Shown here: in pieces, positions 11,101-22,200 of the stretch
Layout: each line of letters opens with the position of its first letter
How positions within the stretch are numbered: the stretch's first letter is position 1
Origin: Saprospiraceae bacterium
Lineage (GTDB): Bacteria > Bacteroidota > Bacteroidia > Chitinophagales > Saprospiraceae
Length of the DNA: 53,112 nt
Assembly: GCA_020631235.1 (NCBI GenBank)
Contig: JAHDHQ010000027.1
Coordinates: forward strand, 1 to 53,112
Direction: 5' to 3'
The notes under the pieces: generated by a model
Database searches by the model: none
What the model was told of the DNA's origin: nothing
The model's input: the letters and a program-made list of their open reading frames with translations, nothing else
Made by a program: the position numbers and the translations under genes

Positions 11101-12400
11101 AGAATCTAAGAAAGTTCTAACAACTGCATTTATACCTTATGGTTCTGAATTACTGGTCTCAGATAAGAAAAAGATCACTAAAGGAGACGTGCTTTGTAAA
11201 TGGGATCCATTTAACAATACCATTGTTACTGAGTTCGCAGGTATAATTGAGTACGAAGGAATCGAAGAGGGTGTTACTTATCGAACAGAGAGAGATGATC
11301 AAACAGGTTATACTGAGAAAATCATCATTGAAACAAAAAATAAGAAAATGATTCCTACACTTAAGGTGGTCAGCCCAGGTGGAGAAGTCAAAAGGTCTTA
11401 TAATTTACCGGTGGGAGCGTACATATCCATCGAAAACGGTGATGAAGTGCAAACTGGACAAAGAATATCTAAGATTCCTAGAAAATTAGGTTCTATTCAG
11501 GATATTACAGGGGGTCTTCCAAGAGTTACGGAACTTTTCGAAGCAAGAAATCCGTCTAATCCTGCAGTGGTTTCTGAGATCGATGGTATCGTTACTTTCG
11601 GTAAATTAAAGAGAGGAAATAGAGAGTGTTTTGTTGAGGACGAGAAGACTTCACAAAAGAAAAAGTACATGATCGGTAAAGGTAAACTACTACTCGTACA
11701 AGATGGTGATTTTGTAAGAGCGGGTACAAAACTTTCTGATGGTGCCACTTCACCATTCGATATCTTAAACATTAAGGGACCTTACGCGGTACAACAGTAC
11801 CTTGTAAATGGAGTACAAGAAGTATATCGTTCTCAAGGTATTCAGATCAATGATAAACACATAGAGGTAGTTGTGCGTCAAATGCTGAGAAGAGTAGAAA
11901 TCGAAGATGCTGGTGATACATCCTTCTTAGAAGGAGAAGCAGTAGAAAGATATGATTTCTTCGAACAAAATGATTGGATCTATGATAAGAAAGTCATTGA
12001 AGATGCAGGAGAATCCTCGAAGTTAAAAGTAGGTATGATTGTCTCAGTAAGAAAGCTGAGAGAAGAAAACTCATACTTAAAACGTAATGATAAGAAAGTA
12101 GTTAAATATAGAGATGCTGTTGCCGCTACATCGAAGCCGATGCTTCAAGGTATCACTAGATCATCTTTAGGTACGGTAAGTTGGATTTCAGCTGCATCGT
12201 TCCAAGAAACTACTAAAGTATTAAGCACAGCTGCAATTTCTGCTAAGCGCGATAATTTGATGGGACTTAAAGAAAATGTAATTGCCGGAAAGAATATTCC
12301 AGCAGGAACAGGACTAAGAAAGTACCGAGGATTATACGTGGACAGAATAGAAACAGAAGAAGTGGAAGAAGAATTAGAAGAAGTAGAAGCAGCTGAATAG
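8108..12400 (+). CDS. rpoC: DNA-directed RNA polymerase subunit beta'
   Basis: Largest polymerase subunit, 1430 residues. The N-terminal zinc ribbon uses C67, C69, C82 and C85. The catalytic magnesium site NADFDGD is at about residues 472-478. The second zinc site is formed by C822, C896, C903 and C906. The bridge helix/trigger loop region ([22 protein letters not shown]) is intact. The C-terminus ends in an acidic Glu-rich tail. A strong terminator follows 23 nt after the stop, which defines the end of the secE-rpoC transcription unit. Confidence 0.98.
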   Translation: MSFKKQNIKQQKPFDSITISLCSPDDILERSFGEVLKPETINYRTYKPERDGLFCERIFGPVKDYECYCGKYKRIRYKGIVCDRCGVEVTEKKVRRERMGHIKLVVPVVHIWFFKSLPNKIGYILGIPSKKLETIIYYERYVVINPGVKEGEIEFKTLFTEEEYFQVLDTLPADNQLLDDSDPNKFVAKMGAEAIKDLLAKLDLDQLSYDLRHQAATETSRQRKSEALKRLRVVEGFRDGLTRIENRPEWTVIEYLPVIPPELRPLVPLDGGRFASSDLNDLYRRVIIRNNRLKRLIEIKAPEVILRNEKRMLQEAVDSLFDNSRKSNAVKAEGGRSLKSLSDVLKGKQGRFRQNLLGKRVDYSGRSVIVVGPTLKLHECGLPKGMASELFKPFVIRKLIERGIVKTVKSAKKLVDRKDPVIWEILENILKGHPILLNRAPTLHRLSIQAFQPKLIEGKAIQLHPLVCGAFNADFDGDQMAVHVPLGHAAILEAQLLMLSAHNMLNPQNGMPITLPSQDMVLGLYYLSKERPSTKENKVKGEGMTFYSLEEVEIAYSEGVVDLHALIKVRADVENEEGEIVKGIVETTVGRVLFNGAKPDGVPFINVLLTKKNLKLVINDLINRTNFTEAAEFLDKIKTMGFGWAFKAGLSFNLGDLITPSVKETALLNARTEVDEVWDNYNMGLITFNERYNQVIDKWTYADNKITENLMTELAAHKQGFNSVYMMLDSGARGSKQQIKQLAGLRGLMAKPKKSSDTGGAVIENPVLSNFLEGLSVQDYFISTHGARKGLADTALKTADAGYLTRRLVDVSQDVIIMEVDCDTLRGLPTTALIENDKIIQSLGDRIVGRYSLQDIYVPDSEELIVESGGYLSKEIVAKIEEVGIESVMIRSVLTCETKRGVCEKCYGKNLATGRICETGDAVGIIAAQSIGEPGTQLTLRTFHVGGIASVSKAESEITSKFDGVLEFDNIKTVSYSDKGAKSNVVLSRSGEIRIVDPESKKVLTTAFIPYGSELLVSDKKKITKGDVLCKWDPFNNTIVTEFAGIIEYEGIEEGVTYRTERDDQTGYTEKIIIETKNKKMIPTLKVVSPGGEVKRSYNLPVGAYISIENGDEVQTGQRISKIPRKLGSIQDITGGLPRVTELFEARNPSNPAVVSEIDGIVTFGKLKRGNRECFVEDEKTSQKKKYMIGKGKLLLVQDGDFVRAGTKLSDGATSPFDILNIKGPYAVQQYLVNGVQEVYRSQGIQINDKHIEVVVRQMLRRVEIEDAGDTSFLEGEAVERYDFFEQNDWIYDKKVIEDAGESSKLKVGMIVSVRKLREENSYLKRNDKKVVKYRDAVAATSKPMLQGITRSSLGTVSWISAASFQETTKVLSTAAISAKRDNLMGLKENVIAGKNIPAGTGLRKYRGLYVDRIETEEVEEELEEVEAAE

Positions 12401-12423
12401 TCTTAAAATACATAATCGCATAA

Positions 12424-12458
12424 AAAAAGAGCTCGCACATTTTGTGCGGGCTCTTTTT
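12424..12458 (+). terminator. Rho-independent terminator of the rpoBC operon
   Basis: Arms 12424-12439 and 12443-12458 form a 16-bp stem with one G-T wobble, GC-rich in the middle, with a 3-nt loop. It has A-tracts upstream and a T-tract downstream, so it can work on both strands. The remaining bases to 12615 contain no recognisable gene. Confidence 0.92.
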
Positions 12459-12615
12459 ATGTTCATTAAGTAATTAGTAGCTAGGTTTGTAAAACCCATA
12501 AAGACAAGGAAACCTAAGGTCAAGTATCACATTACTACTGGTTCCAGATATTAGACAGTACAAGCTATAAAAACTACAAAATTTTAAAGTCTAAACTCTA
12601 AGTAATAAAAGAACC

Positions 12616-13200
12616 CTAGTATTTTAAATTACGCTGGATATATTTACCTAAAATATCAAATTCTAAATTTACTTTGCTCCCTTCCTTTAAATCTTTGAAA
12701 TTAGTGTGCTCATAAGTGTATGGAATAATCCCTACCTTAAAATGATCTTTTGCTGGATCTATCACCGTCAAACTAATTCCATTCACGGTAATCGAACCCT
12801 TACTCACAATTAACTTTGTAAAAGATGGGTCAAACGAAAATTGAAAATACCAACTTCCATCTAATTGTTCTATCTGTAAACATTCTCCCACTGTATCTAT
12901 ATGCCCTTGGACAAAATGTCCATCCATTCGCTGATTTGCGACTACACATCGCTCTATATTAACTAAAGTGCCGACCTTCCACGATCCTAGATTGGTTAAA
13001 TCCATGGTTTCCTTGATGGCCGTAACTACATGCTTACCAGGTTCTTTTTTGACAACGGTCAAACATGCACCATTATGAGCGATTGATTGATCGATATAAC
13101 TTTCGTTCGATACCGATGACGAAATGGTAAAATGCACATTACTTCCGTCATGTTCTATGTGCTCGACTTTTCCTAATGACTCTACGATTCCTGAAAACAT
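12616..13200 (-). CDS. ribE: Riboflavin synthase, alpha chain
   Basis: Converts two molecules of 6,7-dimethyl-8-ribityllumazine to riboflavin and the pyrimidine precursor, the last step of vitamin B2 synthesis. The 194-residue product starts with the family signature MFSGIVESLGKV and has the two lumazine-binding repeats, the second beginning near RMDGHFVQGHIDTVG. The active-site cysteine region NGACLTV is present. Its ATG lies one base after the stop of the upstream gene, suggesting translational coupling. The other riboflavin genes are not in the window. Confidence 0.96.
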   Translation of the reverse strand: MFSGIVESLGKVEHIEHDGSNVHFTISSSVSNESYIDQSIAHNGACLTVVKKEPGKHVVTAIKETMDLTNLGSWKVGTLVNIERCVVANQRMDGHFVQGHIDTVGECLQIEQLDGSWYFQFSFDPSFTKLIVSKGSITVNGISLTVIDPAKDHFKVGIIPYTYEHTNFKDLKEGSKVNLEFDILGKYIQRNLKY

Positions 13201-13201
13201 C

Positions 13202-13819
13202 CTAAAAGTTATAAGTTGCCGCTAACCAATATTCAATGACATTTCCTTGGATGCCCAACACAATGTTATCACGAACAGTATTACTTCCTACAAATAAAAC
13301 CTCGGCTCCAAATACCCAATCGCCAAAACCACTTACATAACCTCCACCAAACATGGGACTCCAAGCATTGTTACGCTTGGCACCATCTAGTTCATTTACA
13401 ATATCATCAGTGGCTAAACTATGGAAATCGTATTCAAACTGGACATAAAACTGCTGCAAGAATTTGGCACGGACTAATGGGCCAAAACCAAAATGTGACC
13501 AAGTAATACTTGGACTAAAGGCACCTGGATCATAAAAATTATATTCGTATTTAGCCGCTAAACCCGCACTCAAAAAATTATTTAGTTTGTATGTAGCTGC
13601 CGATTTTAATCCAAAGCGAACAAATCTTCCGAGTTGGATGTTACCTAGACGGATATCATAACTTAAATTATCCACAAAGTCAGGACGGACCTCTTGCTTT
13701 TGGACAATTTCAGTTTTTGATTCTCTTTTTTTCTTTTTCTTCTTGCGTTGACCATATAAATCAGTGTTTACACCGAGAAAAATGCCGACAAGTAGAAGGA
13801 ATAATATAGGGTTTTTCAT
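13202..13819 (-). CDS. Small outer-membrane beta-barrel protein, unknown function
   Basis: The 205-residue product has a clear signal peptide (hydrophobic core at residues 5-20, cleavage probably after DLYG) followed at once by a strongly basic run with six consecutive lysines. The rest alternates aromatic/hydrophobic and polar residues in strand-like stretches (FVRFGLKSAATYKL, FYVQFEYDFHS, WVFGAEVLFVGS). It ends in a phenylalanine, as outer-membrane barrels usually do. It could belong to the broad porin/OMP_b-brl group, but I cannot name a family. It precedes ribE by 1 nt. The upstream 117-nt gap is shared with the divergent protease gene. Confidence 0.8.
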   Translation of the reverse strand: MKNPILFLLLVGIFLGVNTDLYGQRKKKKKKRESKTEIVQKQEVRPDFVDNLSYDIRLGNIQLGRFVRFGLKSAATYKLNNFLSAGLAAKYEYNFYDPGAFSPSITWSHFGFGPLVRAKFLQQFYVQFEYDFHSLATDDIVNELDGAKRNNAWSPMFGGGYVSGFGDWVFGAEVLFVGSNTVRDNIVLGIQGNVIEYWLAATYNF

Positions 13820-13936
13820 GATTTTATAATTTTCTAGCTTAATTTAGTATATAACTTCAAGGCTAATTAATAGTTTAGAGTAATGTATATATTTTTTTCC
13901 TAATTTGACTTTACACAATAAAATTTCAGACAGACT

Positions 13937-16900
13937 ATGAAGTATTATTTTTCTATTCTTTTCACCTTAATTTTATTATTAACTAACCATGTAGCTGAGG
14001 CAAATATTGCAAATAATTCCTTAAGCATATTTAAAAGTTCTGCTAAAGTTCGCTCTGCTGACTTAGATTTTGACTATGTAAGCTTAAAGCTTGATAAAAA
14101 CATCTACAAAGAACTTATTAATAAAAGATCAGAAACACTCGTGATTGAGATCCCATACTTGGATGGGGAAACGATAACGCTCTACTTGGAGAGATATGAA
14201 ATGGTGACTTCGAACTTTAAAGTTGAAGATTCTAACAAAGGAGAGATAGACTATGAGCCTGGTCTATTTTACAGAGGTGTAGACGAATTCGGAGGAATGG
14301 CAGCTATGTCATTTTTTAAGGATGATATTATGGGACTTGTGTCTCTTGTAAATCATGGGGGAGTGTTAAATATCGGAAGGATGGAAAATGCTAAAGCTTC
14401 AGATGAGTTTGTCATGTTTAATGATCAAAACCTTCCTCCGCAACCTTTTGAGTGTGGAGCCGAAAAACTGCCTAATTACCACGAAAGAGCTCAAAAAGCT
14501 ATGGAAGGCTTGGAAGAAAATCCACAAAGAATGATGGATTGTATCAATATGTATCTAGAAGGAAGTTATTCCCTTTATCAAAACAAAGGATCTGTAGAAG
14601 CTGCCACAGACTATTTATTAGGTATGTGGAACCCAGTAGCCACAATATTTTCAAATGAAGGAGTAACAACAAATGTAAGTGACATAATGATACATTCATC
14701 TCCAGACGGATATTCTGGAAGCGATGGTGATTTTCTGGATGATTTTGGAAACAATGTACAATCAACCATGACTGCTGACTTAGGTCACTTGTGTTACCTT
14801 AATGGACCTGGAGGAGGTTTAGCATGGGTAGATGTATTATGTAGTTCTACTTTTTATAGAACGGCTTACAGTAATATCGGATCTAACTATTCTAACTTTC
14901 CGAGTTACTCATGGACAGTAAATGTTGTAACACATGAAGTGGGACACAATATCGGTTCACCACATACACAAAGCTGCTCATGGGCAGGAGGTGCTATTGA
15001 TGGTTGTGTTGCATCAGAAGGAAGTTGTGCAGACGGACCGGTACCTACTTGTGGTACCATCATGAGTTACTGTCATGCAGCTCCGCCATTTTGTATCGAT
15101 TTTAACCAAGGATTTGGCCCTCTACCAGGTGATCTGATTTTAAATAAAACAAATAGCGCAAACTGTTTAGGGGGATGTGATCCTTTTAGCCCTACTTCAG
15201 AGCCAGATGCTGACTTTGAAACATTTATAGCTTATGAGTGTGAAAATGATCCAGGGGAAGTCTGGTTTACGGACTTATCTTCCAATAATCCGACTAGCTG
15301 GTTTTGGGAGTTTCCTGGAGGAGACCCAAGTACAAGTACCGAACAAAATCCGATTGTAACCTACTACACAGCAGGAACTTACGATGTAACATTAACAGCA
15401 ACTAATGCTGGAGGTTCTGACACTGAAGTCAAATTTGGGGAAGTAGAAATTTTCGAAGGGCCAGTCGCTGATTTTTCTGTTAACCTTTTAGTTTCGACCA
15501 TATTTACAACAAACACTTCACAAAATGCGGATGATTACTTTTGGGATTTTGGAAATGGTGACGACGACGATATTTTCCAGCCGGTCTATACATATGAAGA
15601 TGATGGAGTGTATACCATTACCCTTTATGCGGAAAGTGATGATTGTGGGACTGACTCTCACGAAATAGAAATAACAGTGGCTACTCCACCTTCAGCTGGT
15701 TTTTCTATGGACACTACCTATGGTTGTGCGCCATTAAGCGTAGCCTTTAATGATGGTTCTTCTTCTAATGTAGCTGACTATTTATGGCTGACTCCAGGTG
15801 CGGTGCCTGATACAAGTTATGTGCCTAATCCAGTGGTCGTTTACGATTCATCGGGTGTGTATCCAGTCACTTTGATTGTGGGTAATCCTCAGGGAATGGA
15901 TACCTTAACTTATCTTGATACCATAACAGTAATAGATTTGCCTACAGGTGATTTTGACCATAATACAGTCCTGGATACAGCTTATTTTACTGATAATACA
16001 GATGGAGCAGATTCTTTATATTGGGATTTTGGAGATGGGTCCAATGCCATTAATGAATCAAACCCTAAGCACGGTTACTTAGAAAGCGGTGAATATGAAG
16101 TTATTTTACATTCAACGAATATATGTGGTACGCAATATGATACAAGTTTAGTTACTATTTCATTATTGCCGGTTGCAGGATTTAGCAATGATTTAAGTGG
16201 TGGATGTGCCGATTTAAATGTAACATTCACTGACTCAAGTGTAAATGCGGATTCTATTTCATGGTTATTTGTTGGAGGAACACCAGAAGTTAGTGACCAA
16301 ACTACGGTAACTGTAAACTATGATGAAGCTGGCACATACGATGTTATTTTATACGCTTTCAACGAATTAGGTATTGATACAGTGGAAATGGAAACATTGA
16401 TAGAAGTGATTGATGTACCTTCTGCAGAGTTTAACGCAAACCAAAATACATCAACCAATTTCGATTTTGCTCCAGTAGATGCCGAAGCGGATAGTTATTC
16501 TTGGGATTTTGGTGATGGCACAACGAGTTCTATTGAAAATCCTAATCATGAGTATACTTTACCTGATAATTATACAGTAACCCTAATAACAGAAAATGAA
16601 TGTGGAACATCTACAACGACACAGACTGTTACCGTTTCTTTTAACCCGGTAGTATCTTTCGAAGCAGATGTACAAGCAGGTTGTGTTCCTTTTACGGTTC
16701 AATTTCAGAATACTTCGTTTGCCGGTACAAGTTTTGAATGGACCTTCCCTGGAGGAAATCCTGCAAGTTCAACGGACGAAAACCCAATAGTAAGTTACGA
16801 AACAGCTGGTGTTTTTGATGTTACTTTGACGGCAACAAATCAGTTTGGTACATCTACTGAAACCTTTACAGAGTTCGTTTCAGCTGAAGATTTACCAATG

Positions 16901-18793
16901 GTTGATTTTAGCTATAATGTTAATGGTGCTATGGTTGAATTCATGGCAATCGGTAATGCGGACACTTGGGTTTGGGATTTTGGAGATGGAATGACTGGCA
17001 TGGGAGCTAACGTAAATTATACTTTTGATGCAGAAAACATATACAATGTCACACTCATCGGTTCTAATGGTTGTGGAGAAGTAGAGCAGTCTTATGAAGT
17101 AGTCGCTTATTCCGATCCATCGGCTGGATTTAGTATTGCCAATGTAGTATACTGTGTAGGAGAAGAGATAGTTTTAGAAAATACATCTTCTGATAATACA
17201 ACTGAATACAGTTGGGTATTTAATGGCGCAGATGTAGAATCAAGTGATGAAAAGAATCCGACCATAACATATAGTCAAGCAGGTACTTATGATATCAGTT
17301 TAACGGCTTCTAATCCAGTAGGAGAGGATACTGATATGCAAGCGTCTGTAATTACCATTATAGATGCACCAACTGTAAGTTTTACTACTAGCTCAATCCA
17401 GTTAAGTTTTGAGTTTGAAAACTTAAGTGATGGCTCCGATAACTGTGTTTGGGATTTCGGAGATGGAACGACATCTATGGATAGTAATCCAAGTCATACG
17501 TATGCGGAAGAAGGTGAGTACATAGTTACACTAACTTGTGAAAATATGTGCGGGCAAACAGTAGAAACACAAACAATCATGGCTAGCTTGGCACCATCGG
17601 CATCTTTTACTTATGAAATAATCGAACCTTGTGCACCAGCGACTATTCAGTTTATGAGTAACTCTAATGGCAATGTACAATCTACCATGTGGACCTTTGA
17701 AGGAGGTACACCGGCAACTTCAGACGAACCAAATCCTGTAGTAACTTTTGCAAATGAGGGTAATTTTAATGTAAGTCTAACAGTGAGCGATGGTATTACT
17801 CCTGATGTTGCGACTGACCAGGTTGTAGTTCTTGGGTTACCTCAGTCAGGTATGGCATTAAACGCTAATGGTCCAGTAGTTTCTGGAGAAGCTGTGGGTG
17901 ATTTTGATTTCGAGTGGTTATATGATGGAAACGTCATTGGACTAAATAGTATGCTAGACTATACATTCTCTGAAAATGGTTTGTATGAAATTATTTTAGA
18001 GGCAACTAATGAATGTGGTACCAGTGTATATGCTGAAACAATAGAGATTAATGCTTTCCCAGATGCAAGCTTTACAACCATTTATGAGACGGCATGTTCT
18101 CCTGCAAAAATTGATTTGATTGGAACAGAAGTAGAGGGTGGTACTTATTTATGGACAATGAATGGAGGAGCAGTAATTGATGATCCATCAGCAGTATCGA
18201 CCACTGCAACTATTGAAAATACAGGTGACTATACAGTTTCTTTGTCAGTAAGCAATGAATATGGTTCTGATACATATACTGAAACTAACAATTACGCAAT
18301 CATACCATTACCTTATGCACAAATTAATTTCCAGTTTGTAGATGGTGTGTTTACAGGAGAAAGCGATGATGATAATGCCACAGATCATGAATGGGATTTT
18401 GGAAATGGAGATACAGCACTAGGTCAAAACGTGGAATATACATACGAAACACCAGGTGTATATATCGTGACATTAACAGTAAGCAATGAATGTGGAACAG
18501 ATATGACCAGTTTTTCTGTGGAGGTGCAGACGAGTGATGTTGAGGAGTTTGCCAGTTATGGATTAAGTGCTTTCCCTAATCCTATAAAAGATGTACTTAA
18601 TTTGAGTGTTCCTTCAGATCTTATAGGCATTCAGGCTCGTTTAGTAAACGTTACTGGGCAAACAGTCTTTAACGCCACTATTGTGCAAGAAATTACAGAA
18701 ATTAACACTGAGCGCTTGAGTGCAGGTATTTATGTATTGTTTGTAGAAAGCGAACAATGGCAAGCGGCACAAAAAGTAATTAAAATCGACTAA
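13937..18793 (+). CDS. Secreted M12B-like (reprolysin-type) metalloprotease with 14 PKD domains and T9SS signal
   Basis: The 1618-residue product has a signal peptide (about residues 1-22), a propeptide-like region to about 190, and a zinc-metalloprotease domain. Its motif HEVGHNIGSPH gives zinc ligands H333, H337 and H343 with catalytic E334. Met376 in GTIMSYC is the likely Met-turn. Residues 425 to about 1530 are fourteen PKD-type beta-sandwiches arranged as seven two-domain units. The last 75 residues (YGLSAFPNPIKD onwards) form a type A T9SS sorting domain, so the protein is expected to be exported across the outer membrane and attached or released. Substrate is unknown. A terminator follows 20 nt after the stop. 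Confidence 0.9.
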   Translation: MKYYFSILFTLILLLTNHVAEANIANNSLSIFKSSAKVRSADLDFDYVSLKLDKNIYKELINKRSETLVIEIPYLDGETITLYLERYEMVTSNFKVEDSNKGEIDYEPGLFYRGVDEFGGMAAMSFFKDDIMGLVSLVNHGGVLNIGRMENAKASDEFVMFNDQNLPPQPFECGAEKLPNYHERAQKAMEGLEENPQRMMDCINMYLEGSYSLYQNKGSVEAATDYLLGMWNPVATIFSNEGVTTNVSDIMIHSSPDGYSGSDGDFLDDFGNNVQSTMTADLGHLCYLNGPGGGLAWVDVLCSSTFYRTAYSNIGSNYSNFPSYSWTVNVVTHEVGHNIGSPHTQSCSWAGGAIDGCVASEGSCADGPVPTCGTIMSYCHAAPPFCIDFNQGFGPLPGDLILNKTNSANCLGGCDPFSPTSEPDADFETFIAYECENDPGEVWFTDLSSNNPTSWFWEFPGGDPSTSTEQNPIVTYYTAGTYDVTLTATNAGGSDTEVKFGEVEIFEGPVADFSVNLLVSTIFTTNTSQNADDYFWDFGNGDDDDIFQPVYTYEDDGVYTITLYAESDDCGTDSHEIEITVATPPSAGFSMDTTYGCAPLSVAFNDGSSSNVADYLWLTPGAVPDTSYVPNPVVVYDSSGVYPVTLIVGNPQGMDTLTYLDTITVIDLPTGDFDHNTVLDTAYFTDNTDGADSLYWDFGDGSNAINESNPKHGYLESGEYEVILHSTNICGTQYDTSLVTISLLPVAGFSNDLSGGCADLNVTFTDSSVNADSISWLFVGGTPEVSDQTTVTVNYDEAGTYDVILYAFNELGIDTVEMETLIEVIDVPSAEFNANQNTSTNFDFAPVDAEADSYSWDFGDGTTSSIENPNHEYTLPDNYTVTLITENECGTSTTTQTVTVSFNPVVSFEADVQAGCVPFTVQFQNTSFAGTSFEWTFPGGNPASSTDENPIVSYETAGVFDVTLTATNQFGTSTETFTEFVSAEDLPMVDFSYNVNGAMVEFMAIGNADTWVWDFGDGMTGMGANVNYTFDAENIYNVTLIGSNGCGEVEQSYEVVAYSDPSAGFSIANVVYCVGEEIVLENTSSDNTTEYSWVFNGADVESSDEKNPTITYSQAGTYDISLTASNPVGEDTDMQASVITIIDAPTVSFTTSSIQLSFEFENLSDGSDNCVWDFGDGTTSMDSNPSHTYAEEGEYIVTLTCENMCGQTVETQTIMASLAPSASFTYEIIEPCAPATIQFMSNSNGNVQSTMWTFEGGTPATSDEPNPVVTFANEGNFNVSLTVSDGITPDVATDQVVVLGLPQSGMALNANGPVVSGEAVGDFDFEWLYDGNVIGLNSMLDYTFSENGLYEIILEATNECGTSVYAETIEINAFPDASFTTIYETACSPAKIDLIGTEVEGGTYLWTMNGGAVIDDPSAVSTTATIENTGDYTVSLSVSNEYGSDTYTETNNYAIIPLPYAQINFQFVDGVFTGESDDDNATDHEWDFGNGDTALGQNVEYTYETPGVYIVTLTVSNECGTDMTSFSVEVQTSDVEEFASYGLSAFPNPIKDVLNLSVPSDLIGIQARLVNVTGQTVFNATIVQEITEINTERLSAGIYVLFVESEQWQAAQKVIKID
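15209..18525 (+). repeat. Seven tandem two-domain PKD units (A/B type) in the metalloprotease
   Basis: Units start at about residues 425, 587, 747, 906, 1063, 1222 and 1377, each 153-162 residues. In each unit the first (A) domain carries a W-x-F-x-GG-x-P-like motif. The second (B) domain usually carries W-D-F-G-D/N-G. One cysteine near the start of A (GC or xC before a Pro-containing turn) and one near the end of B (CGT-like) recur in nearly every unit. DNA identity between units is low, so this is an old duplication rather than a recent one. Confidence 0.85.
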
Positions 18794-18813
18794 TCGCCTA
18801 AGCTCTAGAAATA

Positions 18814-18848
18814 ACAAAGGCTGCATATGGAAAATATACAGCCTTTGT
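18814..18848 (+). terminator. Terminator after the metalloprotease gene
   Basis: Perfect 10-bp arms 18814-18823 and 18839-18848 (ACAAAGGCTG with its complement), extended inward by four A-T pairs, then ATTTT. The hairpin starts 20 nt after the stop codon. Confidence 0.85.
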
Positions 18849-19207
18849 ATTTTAAAATCTCCCTAGACACAGAATTTGAAATTTACCCCTATTATTGGCA
18901 CAATTTTTTGTCTATTTAGAGTAATTAAGTATTTTTTACTACTTTAGTAACCAATCAATCGAACGGCTCTATTGGGCTCCCCAAAAGTTTATTCATTGTA
19001 TAATGAATAAAAGACATGCGACTCCACGTTTACGACTACTTATACACAAGTTGTTTGTATTAGACTTTTATGCAACATTTAAAATTTTGAAATAAGAAAT
19101 ATTATTTATTTCTATATTTCAAGGCATCAGAAATCATGAAGATGGTATCTGTATACATAGGGTCTAATTAAACCTGATAATGAAATTTTAACACAAAAGA
19201 TATTCGT
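18849..19207 (+). promoter_or_regulatory. 359-nt gap: long leader/promoter region of the giant gene with two inverted repeats
   Basis: No coding frame is apparent here. Two inverted repeats are visible. The first is a perfect 10-bp repeat, TTTATTCATT (18988-18997) with AATGAATAAA (19002-19011) and a 4-nt loop. The second is an AT-rich near-perfect hairpin at 19087-19122 with arms around TTGAAATA and TATTTCAA. I found no good TTTG/TAnnTTTG pair, so the start of transcription cannot be placed. Confidence 0.45.
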
Positions 19208-22200
19208 ATGAAAAAAGTTTTACTTTTTACTTTTTTACTTATTGGATTTATTTCTTCAAGTGCGCTGGCTCAATCAAATGATTGTGCTACAGAAGATGGA
19301 ACGACTGAACAAGATTTAAGTCCGGGAAATACTTATCCTATAAGTACGGTTGGAGCTGGAGATGAGGGAGATTATACTTCACTGACCTTGGCTACTAATT
19401 CCACTGTATTTTTCAATTTCACAGTCAATGTAACTGGTTGTTACGAACTGAATATTGATGCAGGAGGAACACCTACAGGTGAAATCAGTTTTGGTTTTCA
19501 TTCTGGCTGCCCTGGATCAATTGATGAAGTTGGAACAGTGATGGTGGGAGGAATAGCTGACTCAGATGAAAAAATGTGTTTAGAAGGTGGTGTATCTTAT
19601 ATGCTTGTTCTATCAACTGAAGACACTGATGAAGGTACCTTTGACATAAGTTTGACTAACAACACATCGATAGTCAACGATTTATGTGATGGAGCAACCA
19701 CTATAAATGAGACAGGAGGAGATGCGGATGGAATCTTGGAATGTTTGGAAAGTTATGATATGGTTAACAATATCAATGCTTGTCCTGATGTTGAAGCAGA
19801 TGCTGGCTGCGGTACAGACCCTCTTTTAACACCAAATGGTGGAGATCCTGGCGTTTGGTATACTTTTGAAACGGGATTAGATATTAGTGAGTTTGAATTT
19901 GTTGGGGCAGGAGATTATGAAGTATTTACAGGGACTTGCGGAGGATTAGTTAGTCAAGGTTGTTCCAATCCTTATGAAAATAATGTTCCAGGAACTACTT
20001 ATTATGTTTTAGTTTCAGGTGGAACGGTTACAGTACAATCACTACCAACAACTACTCCAGCTAATGATCTTTGTGTAAATGCTGAGACTATCTCTGCGGG
20101 TTTAGCTGGGGATAATACTTGTGCCACTAGCGACGCAAATGCTTGCGTTGGTGCAAACGATCATGTTGTGTATTATTTATACACTGTACCCGCTGGAAAC
20201 AACGAAGATGTTACAGTAAGTGTTTCAGCAGATGGGTCTTCAACAGAGATGGTAGACGGAGGTATCGTGGTTTGGGAAGATTGCTCAGCTGATGTCACGA
20301 ATATGCCATGTTGGGATCAAATTAATATGAATGGACAAGCTTGTGCTTTGGATACTGATGTGTTTTTAGAATGTGTTCCAGGAGGTACTTCAGGGACGAC
20401 ATTAATTTTTGCAGTTTCTTCAGCAACAGGTGACGCTGGTGGATTTACCATAAATTTCACGGCAACACCTTCAACTTTGCCATCAAATGATGATTGTGCT
20501 TCAGCGGATCCAATCACTACAGCTGGAATATCAAGTGATAACTCTTGCTCTACTTTAGAAGCTGGAGAAACGCTAGGTTCATGTCAAACAGATATGCAAG
20601 GTACTGTTTGGTTTACTTATGATCCTACAATGGATTTCCAATCAGTGACATTTACATTAACTTCAACAGGAATAGCGAATCAATTTATAACAGCTTTTGA
20701 TGCATGTACAGGTAGTGAATTGCTGGCGGAAGGAAACCCTTCATGTGACGCAACAGAAATAGTGATAGAATGTGTAGATGAAATGGATATAATAAATATT
20801 CAAGTTGGATCACCATTGTGTGATGCTGGTACTTTTGATATTGCTGTAGTAGAGGAACTGTCGGTTGCTGGAGATTCGTGTGATGATCCAATCTATGATC
20901 CTTCTTCTCATATATTAGAATGTGGTGAAACATTTACTTTCAATGCGGATCCAGATGCTTGTCCGGATCCAGATGAGGTAACATGTGCAAGTAGCACAGA
21001 TCCTGGTGTTTGGTATTATCTAGAAATTGATCCAGATATACCAGAAATAGAATTAACAGCTTCTGGCGGAGCGGGATTTGAAGTTTTTTCTTCTCCAACA
21101 TTAAACCCAGGGCCTTGGGATTGTACAGCCTTTACATCTCTTGGTTGTGGAAGTCCGATTTTAATCACGGATATGTCCCTTGGATATTTTGTACTTGTAA
21201 CAGGAAGTACAGGAAGCGTCGAACTTACTCATAGCCAAAATCCTCCTGCTACAAATGAAGATTGTAGTGCTCCAGATGCTGCAATAGCTAATGGAACTGT
21301 AGCTGGTAATAATATTTGTGCTTCGGCAGGAGATCCTTGTGGAGACGGGACCAATGGAGGACATGTAGTTTATTTTGAATATATGACAGGAGCGACCCCT
21401 GAAGATATTACGATTAATCTTGATGCAAGCGCTACTGATCCAGCGATGACGGATGGATCTATCATGGTCTATGAGGACTGTGCTGGTGATGTTACTAATG
21501 TAGTAGATTGGGATGTGGCTAATGGAACAGGTGAGCAATGTGACGGATTAAACAATGATGTTGAATTAAAATGTGTGCCTGCTATGACCACAATAATTAT
21601 AGCAATAGGTAGTGATGATCAAGGATCATCTGGACCTGGACCAGCAGAGGTAGGAAATTTTGATTTAACCTTAACAGTTGAAGAGGCCGGACCCGATAAT
21701 GATTTATGTGCTGATGCTGAAGATGCTGTAGCAGGGACGAATTTTACTAACATTTGTGCTTTGGGAGAAGCATCTGATTGTGGACTAGATCCTGTCCTAG
21801 ATCATGATGTTTGGTATACATACACTCCAGGTTTTACAGCAACAGATATAACTATTAATGTTTCTGCAGATGGGGCAAATGGTACTCCGGCTACAGATGT
21901 TAGTGTTGGTATATATGACAATACAAATGCTTGTAGTCAAGATCCTTTAGATCCATGCGATGCCACAATAGGTATATTTTGTAATACTTTAGGAACCGAT
22001 ATGGAACTTTCATGCATAACTACTCCAATTGTATTTTATGTGGGTAGTGCGGATGGTACAGAAGGAGATTTTACAATCACGGTAACAGAAGCAGATGCAA
22101 CACCTTCAAACGATGAATGTGCTTCTCCTGACCCATGGATGGCGTCCGTTAGTACTTCTAATGGTTGTGCAACCGGTACACTTGGATTCTGTGGTTTAGA

